Origin: a virus
IMG/VR virus record: IMGVR_UViG_3300034374_001301
Coordinates: 1 to 25,170 of that record
Reading direction: 5' to 3' (one strand)
DNA length: 25,170 nucleotides
Shown here: piece after piece, positions 1 to 7,170 of the stretch
How the letters are laid out: each line of letters opens with the position of its first letter
Numbering within the stretch: position 1 is the stretch's first letter
The notes under the pieces: generated by a model
Database searches by the model: none
Seen by the model: the letters and a program-made list of their open reading frames with translations, nothing else
What the model was told of the DNA's origin: nothing
Position numbers and translations under genes: made by a program

Positions 1-95
1 GTGTATCTGACACACTAACTTTATGTGCTAAAGGTGCATCCAATAATGATGGTGTTATTGGTTCAATAAAATGGTACGATACGACAAATGGCTAA
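1..95 (+). CDS. 3' end of an upstream virion/tail-type gene (partial)
   Basis: An open frame enters from the left edge (codons begin at base 3) and stops with TAA at 93-95. It encodes about 30 C-terminal residues, ending in IKWYDTTNG. Its last 8 nt (ATGGCTAA) overlap the start of the next gene, which is typical of genes co-transcribed in a phage late operon. The fragment is rich in Gly, Asn, Thr and Ser, as expected for a beta-rich virion or tail-fibre protein, but it is too short to name. The start and most of the gene lie outside the window. Confidence 0.6.
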   Translation, partial: VSDTLTLCAKGASNNDGVIGSIKWYDTTNG

Positions 96-426
96 TATAT
101 TTAAAAACGCATTCTATGATCCAACAACTACAGCAGTGCAGTCTGTATATACTACTCCTGCTGATTCAAGAGCTATTGTTCAAAACATACAATTAACTAA
201 TCAAGGCGGTAGTAAAAACGTTAAAGTATCTGTTACAGATAGTTCAGCATCCACTGATTATCAAATAGCGTATGCAGTTATTAGTGGCCCGACTATATGT
301 AACTTAGCTAAAGGCCCTATTGTATTACAAGAAAGCGATGTATTAAAAATTGAAACTTCAGATACAACAAATGTATCAGCTATCATATCTATAATGGAGA
401 TGAACAGAAACGACGAGAATGGCTAA
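88..426 (+). CDS. small beta-rich virion-associated protein, function unknown
   Basis: This frame encodes 112 aa beginning MANIFKNAFYDPTT. The sequence alternates hydrophobic and Ser/Thr residues (for example AIVQNIQLTN and VLKIETSDTTNVSAIISI), which predicts mostly beta strands. There is no signal peptide, membrane helix or catalytic motif. It overlaps the preceding partial gene by 8 nt and the following 44-aa gene by 8 nt, placing it in the late virion operon. Small beta-sandwich proteins at this position in marine podovirus-like genomes are usually tail or capsid accessory proteins; that role is inferred from position and composition. No clear Shine-Dalgarno sequence precedes the ATG, so translation is probably coupled to the upstream gene. 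Confidence 0.7.
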   Translation: MANIFKNAFYDPTTTAVQSVYTTPADSRAIVQNIQLTNQGGSKNVKVSVTDSSASTDYQIAYAVISGPTICNLAKGPIVLQESDVLKIETSDTTNVSAIISIMEMNRNDENG

Positions 427-553
427 AAAATCAGCAGTAGGACAAATAACTTTTTTTAAAGAAACACCAAAGAAACGTCCTGGTAGACATAGAAAAAAAA
501 TAAATAAACATCAAAAACGTAGGTATAAGAAGTATCGTGGACAAGGACGATAA
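419..553 (+). CDS. 44-aa highly basic conserved phage mini-protein
   Basis: An ATG at 419 overlapping the end of the previous gene opens a 44-aa frame ending at TAA 551-553. It begins MAKKSAVGQITFFKE, contains KKRPGRHRKKINKH, and ends KKYRGQGR. More than 40% of residues are Lys, Arg or His. The KRPGxH and YRGQGR pattern recalls tiny basic proteins that recur in the virion modules of marine cyanophages and pelagiphages (from memory). The charge suggests nucleic-acid binding or a packaged DNA-condensing role, which is inference. The gene is short enough to be missed by length-filtered gene callers. Tight overlap with its neighbour and absence of any other use for the 427-553 interval support it being real. 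Confidence 0.7.
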   Translation: MAKKSAVGQITFFKETPKKRPGRHRKKINKHQKRRYKKYRGQGR

Positions 554-566
554 TTAATGGTATAAA
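538..566 (+). promoter_or_regulatory. sigma70-like promoter immediately before the 572 gene
   Basis: TGGACA at 538-543 (5 of 6 matches to the -35 consensus) is followed after exactly 17 bp by TATAAA at 561-566 (5 of 6 to the -10). Only 5 nt separate the -10 from the ATG at 572, so a transcript would begin at or next to the start codon. No Shine-Dalgarno sequence precedes that ATG. Confidence 0.5.
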
Positions 567-571
567 TACAT

Positions 572-805
572 ATGTCACTAAAACAACCACCAAAGACAGT
601 AGTTATAAATGGACAAGAACTTCCAGTAATTCCTGCAGAGGCTGTTGAAACTATTAAGAATAAGAGAACAGGAAAAGTATATGATAGCAAAGCTCATTTT
701 GATTCTGATGTTGCTGATCCCAATACTGATACTGTGGCTGATGATTTTCAACAAGACGTAGGAATAAAGGTTGCATCTTTATCAGTTTTTGGTAAAACTA
801 AGTAA
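572..805 (+). CDS. conserved small phage protein, function unknown
   Basis: This frame encodes 77 aa, starting MSLKQPPKTVVINGQELP. It contains IKNKRTGKVYDS followed by DVADPNTDTVADDF, a pattern I recognise from small proteins near tail/structural genes in marine T7-like phages, without an assigned function. It is soluble, acidic in its second half, and has no membrane segment. Its stop codon TAA at 803-805 shares its last A with the ATG of the following glycosyltransferase. A good -35/-10 pair ends 5 nt before the ATG, and there is no ribosome binding site, so it may be expressed from a leaderless transcript as well as by read-through. Confidence 0.65.
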   Translation: MSLKQPPKTVVINGQELPVIPAEAVETIKNKRTGKVYDSKAHFDSDVADPNTDTVADDFQQDVGIKVASLSVFGKTK

Positions 806-1728
806 TGCTACCAAAAGGCGGAACTGAAATTCAATTAGACTACCTTAAAAAACACGTTAAAGCTGATCTCTTAAATAAGATTAGTTTAACCACTTCTATT
901 CCAGAAAAGAAACCAGTAGTCATAGATAAGCCAAATGTGCTTTGGGTACACAATAGCTATGACCAACCTAATTTAGCTCCTTGGTTTAAAAACAAATTTA
1001 ATCATAAGAAATATGATTGGTATGTATTTAATAGTCATTGGACTTATGAAAAGTATAGGTTATATTTTGATATTCCAACAGAAGCTTGTTTAGTTATTAA
1101 AAATGGATTTGATGATGATTTAATATTAAAAACTAACTTTGATCCTAAACCTAAAATAAAACTAATATACACATCAACACCTTGGAGAGGATTAGATGTA
1201 TTATTAATGGCTATGGAAGCCATACAAAAAAACCAACACGTAGAATTAGATGTATATTCAAGCACTCAAATATATGGAGATCAGTTTAAAGAACAGAATG
1301 ATAAACAATTTGAACCTTTGTATGAAAAAGCAAAATCTTTACCTAATGTAAACTACAAAGGATATATTGATCATAAAGAACTATGTAAAATATTACATAC
1401 TTATGATGCGTATGTGCATCCATCAACATTTGAAGAAACTTTTTGTGTAGCAGCTATGGAATCCTTAGCAGCAGGTTTAATTGTAGTGACAACTGACTTA
1501 GGAGCTTTACCAGAAACTTGTGGGGAATTTCCTATTTATGTACCTTATTTAAAAGATAAAAAACAACTGGCTCAAAAGTTTGCTTATACCATTAATATGT
1601 TACCTGCATTTGTAAATGCAGCTAATCCTGAAGCCTTGAAATTTCAACAAGATTACTATAAGAACTTTTATCATTGGGACGTAATAAAAGGTTATTGGGA
1701 AAGATTTTTAAATGGCATCAGAAGTTAG
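805..1728 (+). CDS. GT4-like glycosyltransferase (GT-B fold)
   Basis: This 307-aa protein should transfer a sugar from a nucleotide-sugar donor, with retaining chemistry expected for the family. The N-terminal donor/acceptor half starts almost directly with GGTEIQLDYL and has NVLWVHNSYD near residues 44-53 and NSHWT near 76-80. The C-terminal half has the linker region IKLIYTSTPWRGLD (118-131), then HPSTFEETFCVAAMES (205-220). The latter includes an EX7E motif (Glu211 and Glu219), the nucleotide-sugar binding signature of GT4 enzymes. It is shorter than usual (350-400 aa), mainly at the N-terminus. It overlaps its neighbours by 1 nt and 17 nt. Its position among virion genes suggests modification of virion proteins or host surface glycan; which one is not shown by the sequence. 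Confidence 0.82.
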   Translation: MLPKGGTEIQLDYLKKHVKADLLNKISLTTSIPEKKPVVIDKPNVLWVHNSYDQPNLAPWFKNKFNHKKYDWYVFNSHWTYEKYRLYFDIPTEACLVIKNGFDDDLILKTNFDPKPKIKLIYTSTPWRGLDVLLMAMEAIQKNQHVELDVYSSTQIYGDQFKEQNDKQFEPLYEKAKSLPNVNYKGYIDHKELCKILHTYDAYVHPSTFEETFCVAAMESLAAGLIVVTTDLGALPETCGEFPIYVPYLKDKKQLAQKFAYTINMLPAFVNAANPEALKFQQDYYKNFYHWDVIKGYWERFLNGIRS

Positions 1729-2500
1729 ATTATTTGTAGCAACACCTGTTCATTCAGACGTATCTATTCATTATTTTAAAGCTTGTTTAGAGTTTCAAAA
1801 AGAATGCTTTGTAAGAAAAATACCTTGTATGTTTCAAGTAATGAAATCATCCTTAGTAACACAAGGTAGAAATTTATGTGTGTCAGGATTTTTAGAATCT
1901 GATTGCACTCATATGTTATTCATAGATTCAGACATAGCTTTTCATTGGAGAATGGTTGAACGTATGCTTAATTATGATAAAGAAGTTGTTTTAGTGCCCT
2001 ATCCAGTAAAAACATTTGATGCTGCTAAAATAAGAAAAGAAATAGAATCGGGTAATCCGTTAAGTCCAGAGCTTTTAGGTAATCAATATACACTCTCAGT
2101 ATCTGATCCAAGAAACGTTAGAATTGAAAACGGTTTTATAGAATTAGATAGAGGCCCTACAGGTTGTATGTTAATTAGAAGAGATGTGTTTGATAAACTT
2201 AACAAAGAGTATCCTGAATTTACAATCAAACAAAAAACACTAATAGATGGTAAATTAGTAGATAGAAATCATTTTTATAACTATTTTGATACCTATTGGG
2301 ATAGCAAAAATAAGACCTATACAGGAGAAGATTTTTACTTTTGTAAGCTATGTAAACACGCAGGTATTAAAATGTATGGTTTAATTGATGAATACATAGA
2401 ACATTATGGAGAATTTGCTTACAGAGGTAGACTTTTAGACGATTTAAAGGTGGATCAGAATACAAAAAAGGTTGAACCTAATGTATTGAAGAAAGACTAA
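1712..2500 (+). CDS. GT-A-type glycosyltransferase-like protein
   Basis: This 262-aa protein begins MASEVRLFVATPVHSD, a typical first beta strand of a GT-A Rossmann-like fold. SLVTQGRNL lies around residues 47-55 and HMLFIDSDIAFH around 67-78. The DSD at 72-74 matches the metal/nucleotide-sugar binding DXD motif. LDRGPTGCMLIRRDVFDKL and GEDFYFCKL further on resemble the acceptor-site half of family 2-like enzymes found in phages. It overlaps the preceding GT4-like gene by 17 nt, so the two are probably translated together and may act on the same glycan. Donor and acceptor cannot be read from the sequence. A DXD-containing fold is well supported; activity is inferred. Confidence 0.78.
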   Translation: MASEVRLFVATPVHSDVSIHYFKACLEFQKECFVRKIPCMFQVMKSSLVTQGRNLCVSGFLESDCTHMLFIDSDIAFHWRMVERMLNYDKEVVLVPYPVKTFDAAKIRKEIESGNPLSPELLGNQYTLSVSDPRNVRIENGFIELDRGPTGCMLIRRDVFDKLNKEYPEFTIKQKTLIDGKLVDRNHFYNYFDTYWDSKNKTYTGEDFYFCKLCKHAGIKMYGLIDEYIEHYGEFAYRGRLLDDLKVDQNTKKVEPNVLKKD

Positions 2501-2549
2501 AAAGCCTTTAAAATAGTCAAAATAGAACAATTGGAGTTATTTATTACAG

Positions 2550-3479
2550 ATGGCTATTCAAGCTTTATTAATACCTGCATTAACATCATTTGCTATTAGC
2601 AAGTTAACAGGTTCAAGTACAAAATCAGCATTGCGAAATGCTTTATTAGCTGGTGCTACAGCAGGAATTACAGAAGGCTTTACAGCACAAAATGCAGCTA
2701 AAGATGCTACTATGTTACAAAAAGCAACTTCAGGTACTGGAGCAGTTTCTGAAGGTATTGCAGCAACTAAAGAATATTTAAAAAAACCAGCATTCGATTT
2801 ATTTGGTAAAACATTTACTGGTGGAGACGTATTAAAAACAGGCGTACCTGCAGCTATGATATACAAATCATATGCAGATGCAGCTAACAAACCAAAACAA
2901 ACTATGTTCTATGGTGCAAATATAAATTACGCAAATCCAGCAATTTATTCTCAAGTTGGCCCAGAAGGATTTAAAGTTGGTCAGTACGATGACCAAGGAC
3001 AAATGACAGCACAAAACATTCCAGGTTCAGAAGATTATGTTCCACCAGAAGCAGTATACGCTTCAGGTCAAGTACCTGCAGTACCATATGCTATGGGCAA
3101 ACAATTAATTACAGCTAAAGAAGGTGGATTAGCTACATTAAAAGGAATTAAAAAATATAACGAAGGAGGACAAGTTCTTCCTAGTAAAATGACTCACGAT
3201 GAAAATGATGCTAACAATTATGTTAGAGCAAATGGTCATATAGTTGATATGTCTTCAATGGCAGATAAAGATGAAGATACAGTTTTAGCTCAACTTGCAG
3301 ATGGTGAATTTGTAACTAGAGCTGATGGCGTGTTAGGAGCAGGAATACTAGCAGGTGCTAATCCTAAAAATATGAAAGATATGAGAAAAAAAGGTGCTAA
3401 GTATTTCTATGACCAACAAGCTAAATTTAAAAGGATTTTTGATTTGTTAAATGCAAACAGAGCTAGTCAACTTTCGTAA
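2550..3479 (+). CDS. virion structural / internal protein with C-terminal DGEFV region
   Basis: This frame encodes 309 aa. The first 60 residues are Ala/Gly/Leu-rich and could form amphipathic or membrane-interacting helices (ALRNALLAGATAGITEGF). A middle segment is Pro/Tyr/Gly-rich (residues ~115-185). The C-terminus has a conserved-looking block, LAQLADGEFVTRADGVLGAG (about 247-266), then KGAKYFYDQQAKFKRIFDLL. The ADGEFV block recurs in virion proteins of uncultured marine phages (recollection, no search). Its place just before the gp13-like and internal-virion-like genes suggests an internal core or tail-tip protein. The start is preceded by a GGAG that is rather far away (13 nt). The next gene starts 29 nt before its stop. 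Confidence 0.68.
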   Translation: MAIQALLIPALTSFAISKLTGSSTKSALRNALLAGATAGITEGFTAQNAAKDATMLQKATSGTGAVSEGIAATKEYLKKPAFDLFGKTFTGGDVLKTGVPAAMIYKSYADAANKPKQTMFYGANINYANPAIYSQVGPEGFKVGQYDDQGQMTAQNIPGSEDYVPPEAVYASGQVPAVPYAMGKQLITAKEGGLATLKGIKKYNEGGQVLPSKMTHDENDANNYVRANGHIVDMSSMADKDEDTVLAQLADGEFVTRADGVLGAGILAGANPKNMKDMRKKGAKYFYDQQAKFKRIFDLLNANRASQLS

Positions 3480-3864
3480 AGAGGAAGTTAGGAAGGTCTG
3501 GCCTTTAGCTAAATCTTTTATTGAGGAGGCGTGTAAAACAAATGATGGATTTAGTGCAGAACATATTTTGGACTTTTTGGAAAAAGGTACAATGCAGCTT
3601 TGGATGGCTGTGGGCGAAAACAACAAAGTTATTTGTGTTTGCGTTACAGAAGTTAGACAATACCCTAACTACAGGGTTTGCGATCTTAGGATCACAACTG
3701 GCGAAGATTATGAACGTTGGGTCGACTATATGGATGAAATCTGTAAGTGGGCTAAAGAAAACGATTGTAAAAAAATGGAAGTGTTTGCAAGACCTGGTTG
3801 GGAAAGGATTCTCAAGCATAAAGGATTTGTTAAAACGCACGTCCAAATAGAGAAAAAATTATGA
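3451..3864 (+). CDS. GNAT-fold protein, T7 gp13-like
   Basis: This 137-aa protein (MQTELVNFRKEEVRKVWP) has the order of elements of a GNAT acetyltransferase fold. An N-terminal helix pair comes first, then LWMAVGENNKVICVCVTEV (central strands), then a C-terminal helix with CKKMEVFARPGWERILKHKGFV, where the family usually ends with a Gly-Phe and a final strand. T7 gp13 (138 aa), placed just before internal core genes 14-16, belongs to a family related to GNAT proteins; length and gene position match here. The acetyl-CoA loop is not clearly conserved (no R/QxxGxG/A), so enzymatic activity is doubtful and a virion-assembly role is more likely. It overlaps the gene before by 29 nt and the next by 4 nt (ATGA). 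Confidence 0.66.
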   Translation: MQTELVNFRKEEVRKVWPLAKSFIEEACKTNDGFSAEHILDFLEKGTMQLWMAVGENNKVICVCVTEVRQYPNYRVCDLRITTGEDYERWVDYMDEICKWAKENDCKKMEVFARPGWERILKHKGFVKTHVQIEKKL

Positions 3865-4889
3865 ATTTAAAAGCTAAAATAAAACTATTTAAAAAATTAT
3901 ATAAAGAAATCTCTGGTAAAGGTATCAACGGAGATACTGAACTTGCACATATTAATAAAGCAGAAGCAGAACTACTAAAGAAACACGGTGGTGCAGGAAC
4001 AATTAACGAAGCTACAGGATTAAGACAATACTTTGGTGGTGGCGGATCAGGAGGTGGAGGATCGACTCCAGCGGTACAAACTCAAATTATTAGAGAAGCT
4101 CCAGGTATTGAAGAAAGAAAATTAGGATTAATGGACATTGGTCTACAACTAGGCCAACAACCTGTTAACATTCCAGCATTTCAAGTTGCACAACCTACAG
4201 CATTACAAACAGGTGCGTTTCAACAAGCTGGTCAAACTGGAATAGGAACAGCAGCACAACAAGCTGGTATTGCTTCTTTACAACAAGCTGCAGCTGGCCC
4301 ACAAATATCTCAATTCTTTAATCCATATCAATCATATGTAATTGATGAAATTAATAGACAAGCGGCTCAACAAAGAAATCAAGTTGCACAACAAGCTGTT
4401 CAAGCTGGTGCATTTGGTGGTGGTAGAGAAGGTGTACAATTAGCAGAATCTGAAAGAGCTAGATTAGGTATGGTTGGACAAGCACAAGCTGCAGGATTCC
4501 AATCGGCATTAACAGCAGCACAACAAGCTCAACAACAACAATTAGCTGCAGGACAAGCTTTAGGTGCAGCGGGTATGCAACAACAGGCTATGCAACAAGC
4601 TGATATTCAAAGTATGTTACAAGCAGGAGGCATACAACAACAATTAGCACAACAAGCTTTAGACGCTCAAAGAGCCACAGAATTACAAAGAGCTTATGAA
4701 CCGTTCCAAAGAGCAGAGTTTATTAAAAACATTTACGCAGCTGGCCCTACTTCACAATCAGGTATTACTGCGGCTACAACACCAACAGTTAACCCATTAG
4801 CACAAACGGTAGGTACAGGTATTGCTGCTTATCAAGCTTATGCAGCATCGCAGCCTAAAACCGTTATAAACAATCCACCAAAAGTATAG
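3861..4889 (+). CDS. Gln/Ala-rich internal virion-type protein with a natural (Gly4Ser)2 linker
   Basis: This frame encodes 342 aa. The N-terminal part (1-57) is lysine-rich and helical. Residues 59-68 read GGGGSGGGGS, after which the protein becomes Gln/Ala-rich up to about residue 270, with many QQ and AA pairs that suggest long helices. A recognisable block, NPYQSYVIDEINRQ with QAGAFGGGREGVQLAE (about 155-195), recurs in internal or DNA-ejection proteins of marine podoviruses (from memory). Position directly after the gp13-like gene and before two giant virion proteins matches T7 gp14-like internal core proteins. The start overlaps the previous stop as ATGA. Composition and position support a virion role; the exact function is inferred. 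Confidence 0.68.
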   Translation: MNLKAKIKLFKKLYKEISGKGINGDTELAHINKAEAELLKKHGGAGTINEATGLRQYFGGGGSGGGGSTPAVQTQIIREAPGIEERKLGLMDIGLQLGQQPVNIPAFQVAQPTALQTGAFQQAGQTGIGTAAQQAGIASLQQAAAGPQISQFFNPYQSYVIDEINRQAAQQRNQVAQQAVQAGAFGGGREGVQLAESERARLGMVGQAQAAGFQSALTAAQQAQQQQLAAGQALGAAGMQQQAMQQADIQSMLQAGGIQQQLAQQALDAQRATELQRAYEPFQRAEFIKNIYAAGPTSQSGITAATTPTVNPLAQTVGTGIAAYQAYAASQPKTVINNPPKV

Positions 4890-4898
4890 GAGACCTGA

Positions 4899-7166
4899 AT
4901 GGACGATCCAGTACTACATAGAAAGATGTTCAGGTACGCAGCACTTAGATCAGGTGCTTTAAAACCAAGAAGTTATCAAGTAGGTGCTCCTGAATTTGGA
5001 GTATCAACACAGGTAGCATCAAGAAATCCTGCTTACACTGCACCAACACAAGTATTTGAAAAAGATGGTGTGAGATATTTTGTTAATGCTGCAGGACAAA
5101 TCATAGGTACAGAAAGAACTACTCCATTACAAATTGAATACAAACCATCAATGGGAACTAGAATAAGTAACAAATTTTTTGATATTGCAGAAAGATTTGT
5201 TTCACCAGAGGGTTATTCAAAAAATATTCAAAGTCTAAAAAACATTGGTTCTGCTTTAACTAAGGGAGAAACATATGTTAAAGGAGCTAAAACAGTAGGT
5301 AGAGGAGTTAAATCTTTAGTTAATCCAGCTTACATAGCTCCAGCTTTAGCTGTTGAAAAAGGTTTAGAAGAAGCTGGTTTAGGAGAAGCATCTACATTAG
5401 CTTATTTAGGTTCTGAAGGTGCTAGAGCAGCAGGTAAAGCATTAACATCAAAACCAGGAGCAGTTAGAAGCACAATTGGTTACGGTCTTAGAGCAGCAGG
5501 TTTGCCTGCAAGTGTAAGAGCATTGGGAACAAGAGCTATGATGACTCCAGTAGGTATGGGTATAACAGCAGCAGCTGCCGTACCATATGGTATGTACAAA
5601 CTTGATCAATATTTAAGACAACCTAAAAAAGTTTATGACCCAGAGAAAAAAATATATGTTGATGTAGAATCTGATTTTGCTAAACAAGATAGATATATGA
5701 ATTCACCAGAAGGTAGAGAAATATTCACGCCTATGTCTCCTGATGATGCAATGTTAAGTTTTGATATGTCACAAAGAGCAAAAGAAACAGCTCCAACAGC
5801 TACAGCTAGTGCAATGCCTGGTTCTGATTTAGCAACTACAGGTGAGATACCTTCAGGCACAACGGATATGGGACAAGGGGCAAGCGGAGCAGGAACACCT
5901 CCAGGAGGACAACAAGTATCTCTTACAGGAGGAGCTGGTGGCCCTGAAAAAATAGGTAAGACTGAAGTGCCTACAAATGTAAATTCAGATTTAAATAAAA
6001 AAACTGACGAGTTAAACAAAGGTAAAAAGAAAACACCCGCTGAAGAAAATAAAAAAGGTTTGTTTGATAGACTATCTGAATTTTCTAGAACACAAGCTGG
6101 TAACTTATTTATGTTAAAGTTTGCTGCTGGTTTATTAACTGGTAAAGGTGGTTTTGGAGAAGTTGTAGGTAACGCATTAAATCCTGCTGTAGATGTATTA
6201 GCAGCGTATGATTTAAAACAACAAGAACTTGATAACAAATTATTAGTAGAACAATACAAAGCTTTAAAAGATAGAATTGGTACGCCTAAAACTGGAACAC
6301 TACCTATAGCTAGACCAGACGGAAGAATTTCATATGTACCTGCTGAGAGAGATGACAAAACAGGTAACGTAACTTACGTACAAACATTACCAGATGGCAC
6401 TAAACAAATTGTAACTGCAAATAGAGAATTACGTAGTTTGTATCTAGAAAAAGATATAAAAGCTGGCCCTAAACAACTAGAGCTTATTGGAAAACTTGGA
6501 GATAACACAGGTGCATCAGCAATCATTACAGACTTATTATTACAAAACCCACAAACTTTAGGTACGTCAGGTGCTGTTAAATTATTTGGTTCAAGATTAG
6601 CTTCAGTTGTAGGAGCAGTTAAAGATATTGGTAAAGATGTATCTTACAAAGACATCATTGATATTAATACAGGTAAAGTTGTTTCTGGTGAAGAGGCAGC
6701 TAGAATGCAAGGTTTAGAAAAATCAGTTGATAAAAACATTGAAGCAATGTTTGGTCAAATGGATGATAAGACTAGACAAACTCTTGCAGCTAATGGAGTT
6801 AGAGCTGAGACATTAAAATACTTCTTAGCAAACGCATTTAAATCAGAAGATAGATTAACCAACCGAGACTTAGAATTTATTGGTAAGATTACAAACGTAT
6901 TAGCATTTACTAAAGGTGGAGATTTAGTACAAGCTGAACTAAAAGAAATTCAAACTTACTTGGATAAAAAACGAGAGACATTTATTAGACAATTAAATAA
7001 CTCTGGATACAGTGATTTAGATGTTGCTACTAATATATTTGGTACAAGCGGTGGTGTAATTGCAGGTTCGATATATGGTTCACAAAAGAACATAGTACCT
7101 GATTTTAGAAATATGCTACCAGGAGATGTTAATAAAAAATTATTAGAGCAAAATATAAAAGGATAA
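4899..7166 (+). CDS. large internal virion / DNA-ejection-type protein
   Basis: This frame encodes 755 aa, starting MDDPVLHRKMFRYAALRSG, with an AGGAG 6 nt before the ATG that overlaps the previous stop. The N-terminal third has Ala/Gly-rich hydrophobic stretches (for example GMGITAAAAVPYGMY, about 219-233). The middle is a low-complexity Gly/Pro/Thr/Lys linker (about 300-390) that includes GAGTPPGGQQ. It is followed by a helical domain, GNLFMLKFAAGLLTGKGGFG, and a mixed alpha/beta C-terminal third. No enzymatic motif is evident; I do not see a transglycosylase Glu-Ser signature. Size, amphipathic segments and position correspond to the internal core proteins (gp15/gp16 class) that podoviruses eject into the host envelope. 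That role is inferred. Confidence 0.66.
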   Translation: MDDPVLHRKMFRYAALRSGALKPRSYQVGAPEFGVSTQVASRNPAYTAPTQVFEKDGVRYFVNAAGQIIGTERTTPLQIEYKPSMGTRISNKFFDIAERFVSPEGYSKNIQSLKNIGSALTKGETYVKGAKTVGRGVKSLVNPAYIAPALAVEKGLEEAGLGEASTLAYLGSEGARAAGKALTSKPGAVRSTIGYGLRAAGLPASVRALGTRAMMTPVGMGITAAAAVPYGMYKLDQYLRQPKKVYDPEKKIYVDVESDFAKQDRYMNSPEGREIFTPMSPDDAMLSFDMSQRAKETAPTATASAMPGSDLATTGEIPSGTTDMGQGASGAGTPPGGQQVSLTGGAGGPEKIGKTEVPTNVNSDLNKKTDELNKGKKKTPAEENKKGLFDRLSEFSRTQAGNLFMLKFAAGLLTGKGGFGEVVGNALNPAVDVLAAYDLKQQELDNKLLVEQYKALKDRIGTPKTGTLPIARPDGRISYVPAERDDKTGNVTYVQTLPDGTKQIVTANRELRSLYLEKDIKAGPKQLELIGKLGDNTGASAIITDLLLQNPQTLGTSGAVKLFGSRLASVVGAVKDIGKDVSYKDIIDINTGKVVSGEEAARMQGLEKSVDKNIEAMFGQMDDKTRQTLAANGVRAETLKYFLANAFKSEDRLTNRDLEFIGKITNVLAFTKGGDLVQAELKEIQTYLDKKRETFIRQLNNSGYSDLDVATNIFGTSGGVIAGSIYGSQKNIVPDFRNMLPGDVNKKLLEQNIKG

Positions 7167-7170
7167 AACA

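Noticed and set aside
1044-1265. Minus-strand open frame inside the GT4-like gene
   Set aside because: It is antisense to a well-supported glycosyltransferase and has no start signals.
5633-6358. 241-codon open frame on the minus strand
   Set aside because: It lies wholly inside the 755-aa virion gene; low-complexity Gly/Pro/Thr codons on the plus strand create a stop-poor opposite strand. It has no ribosome site or domain.
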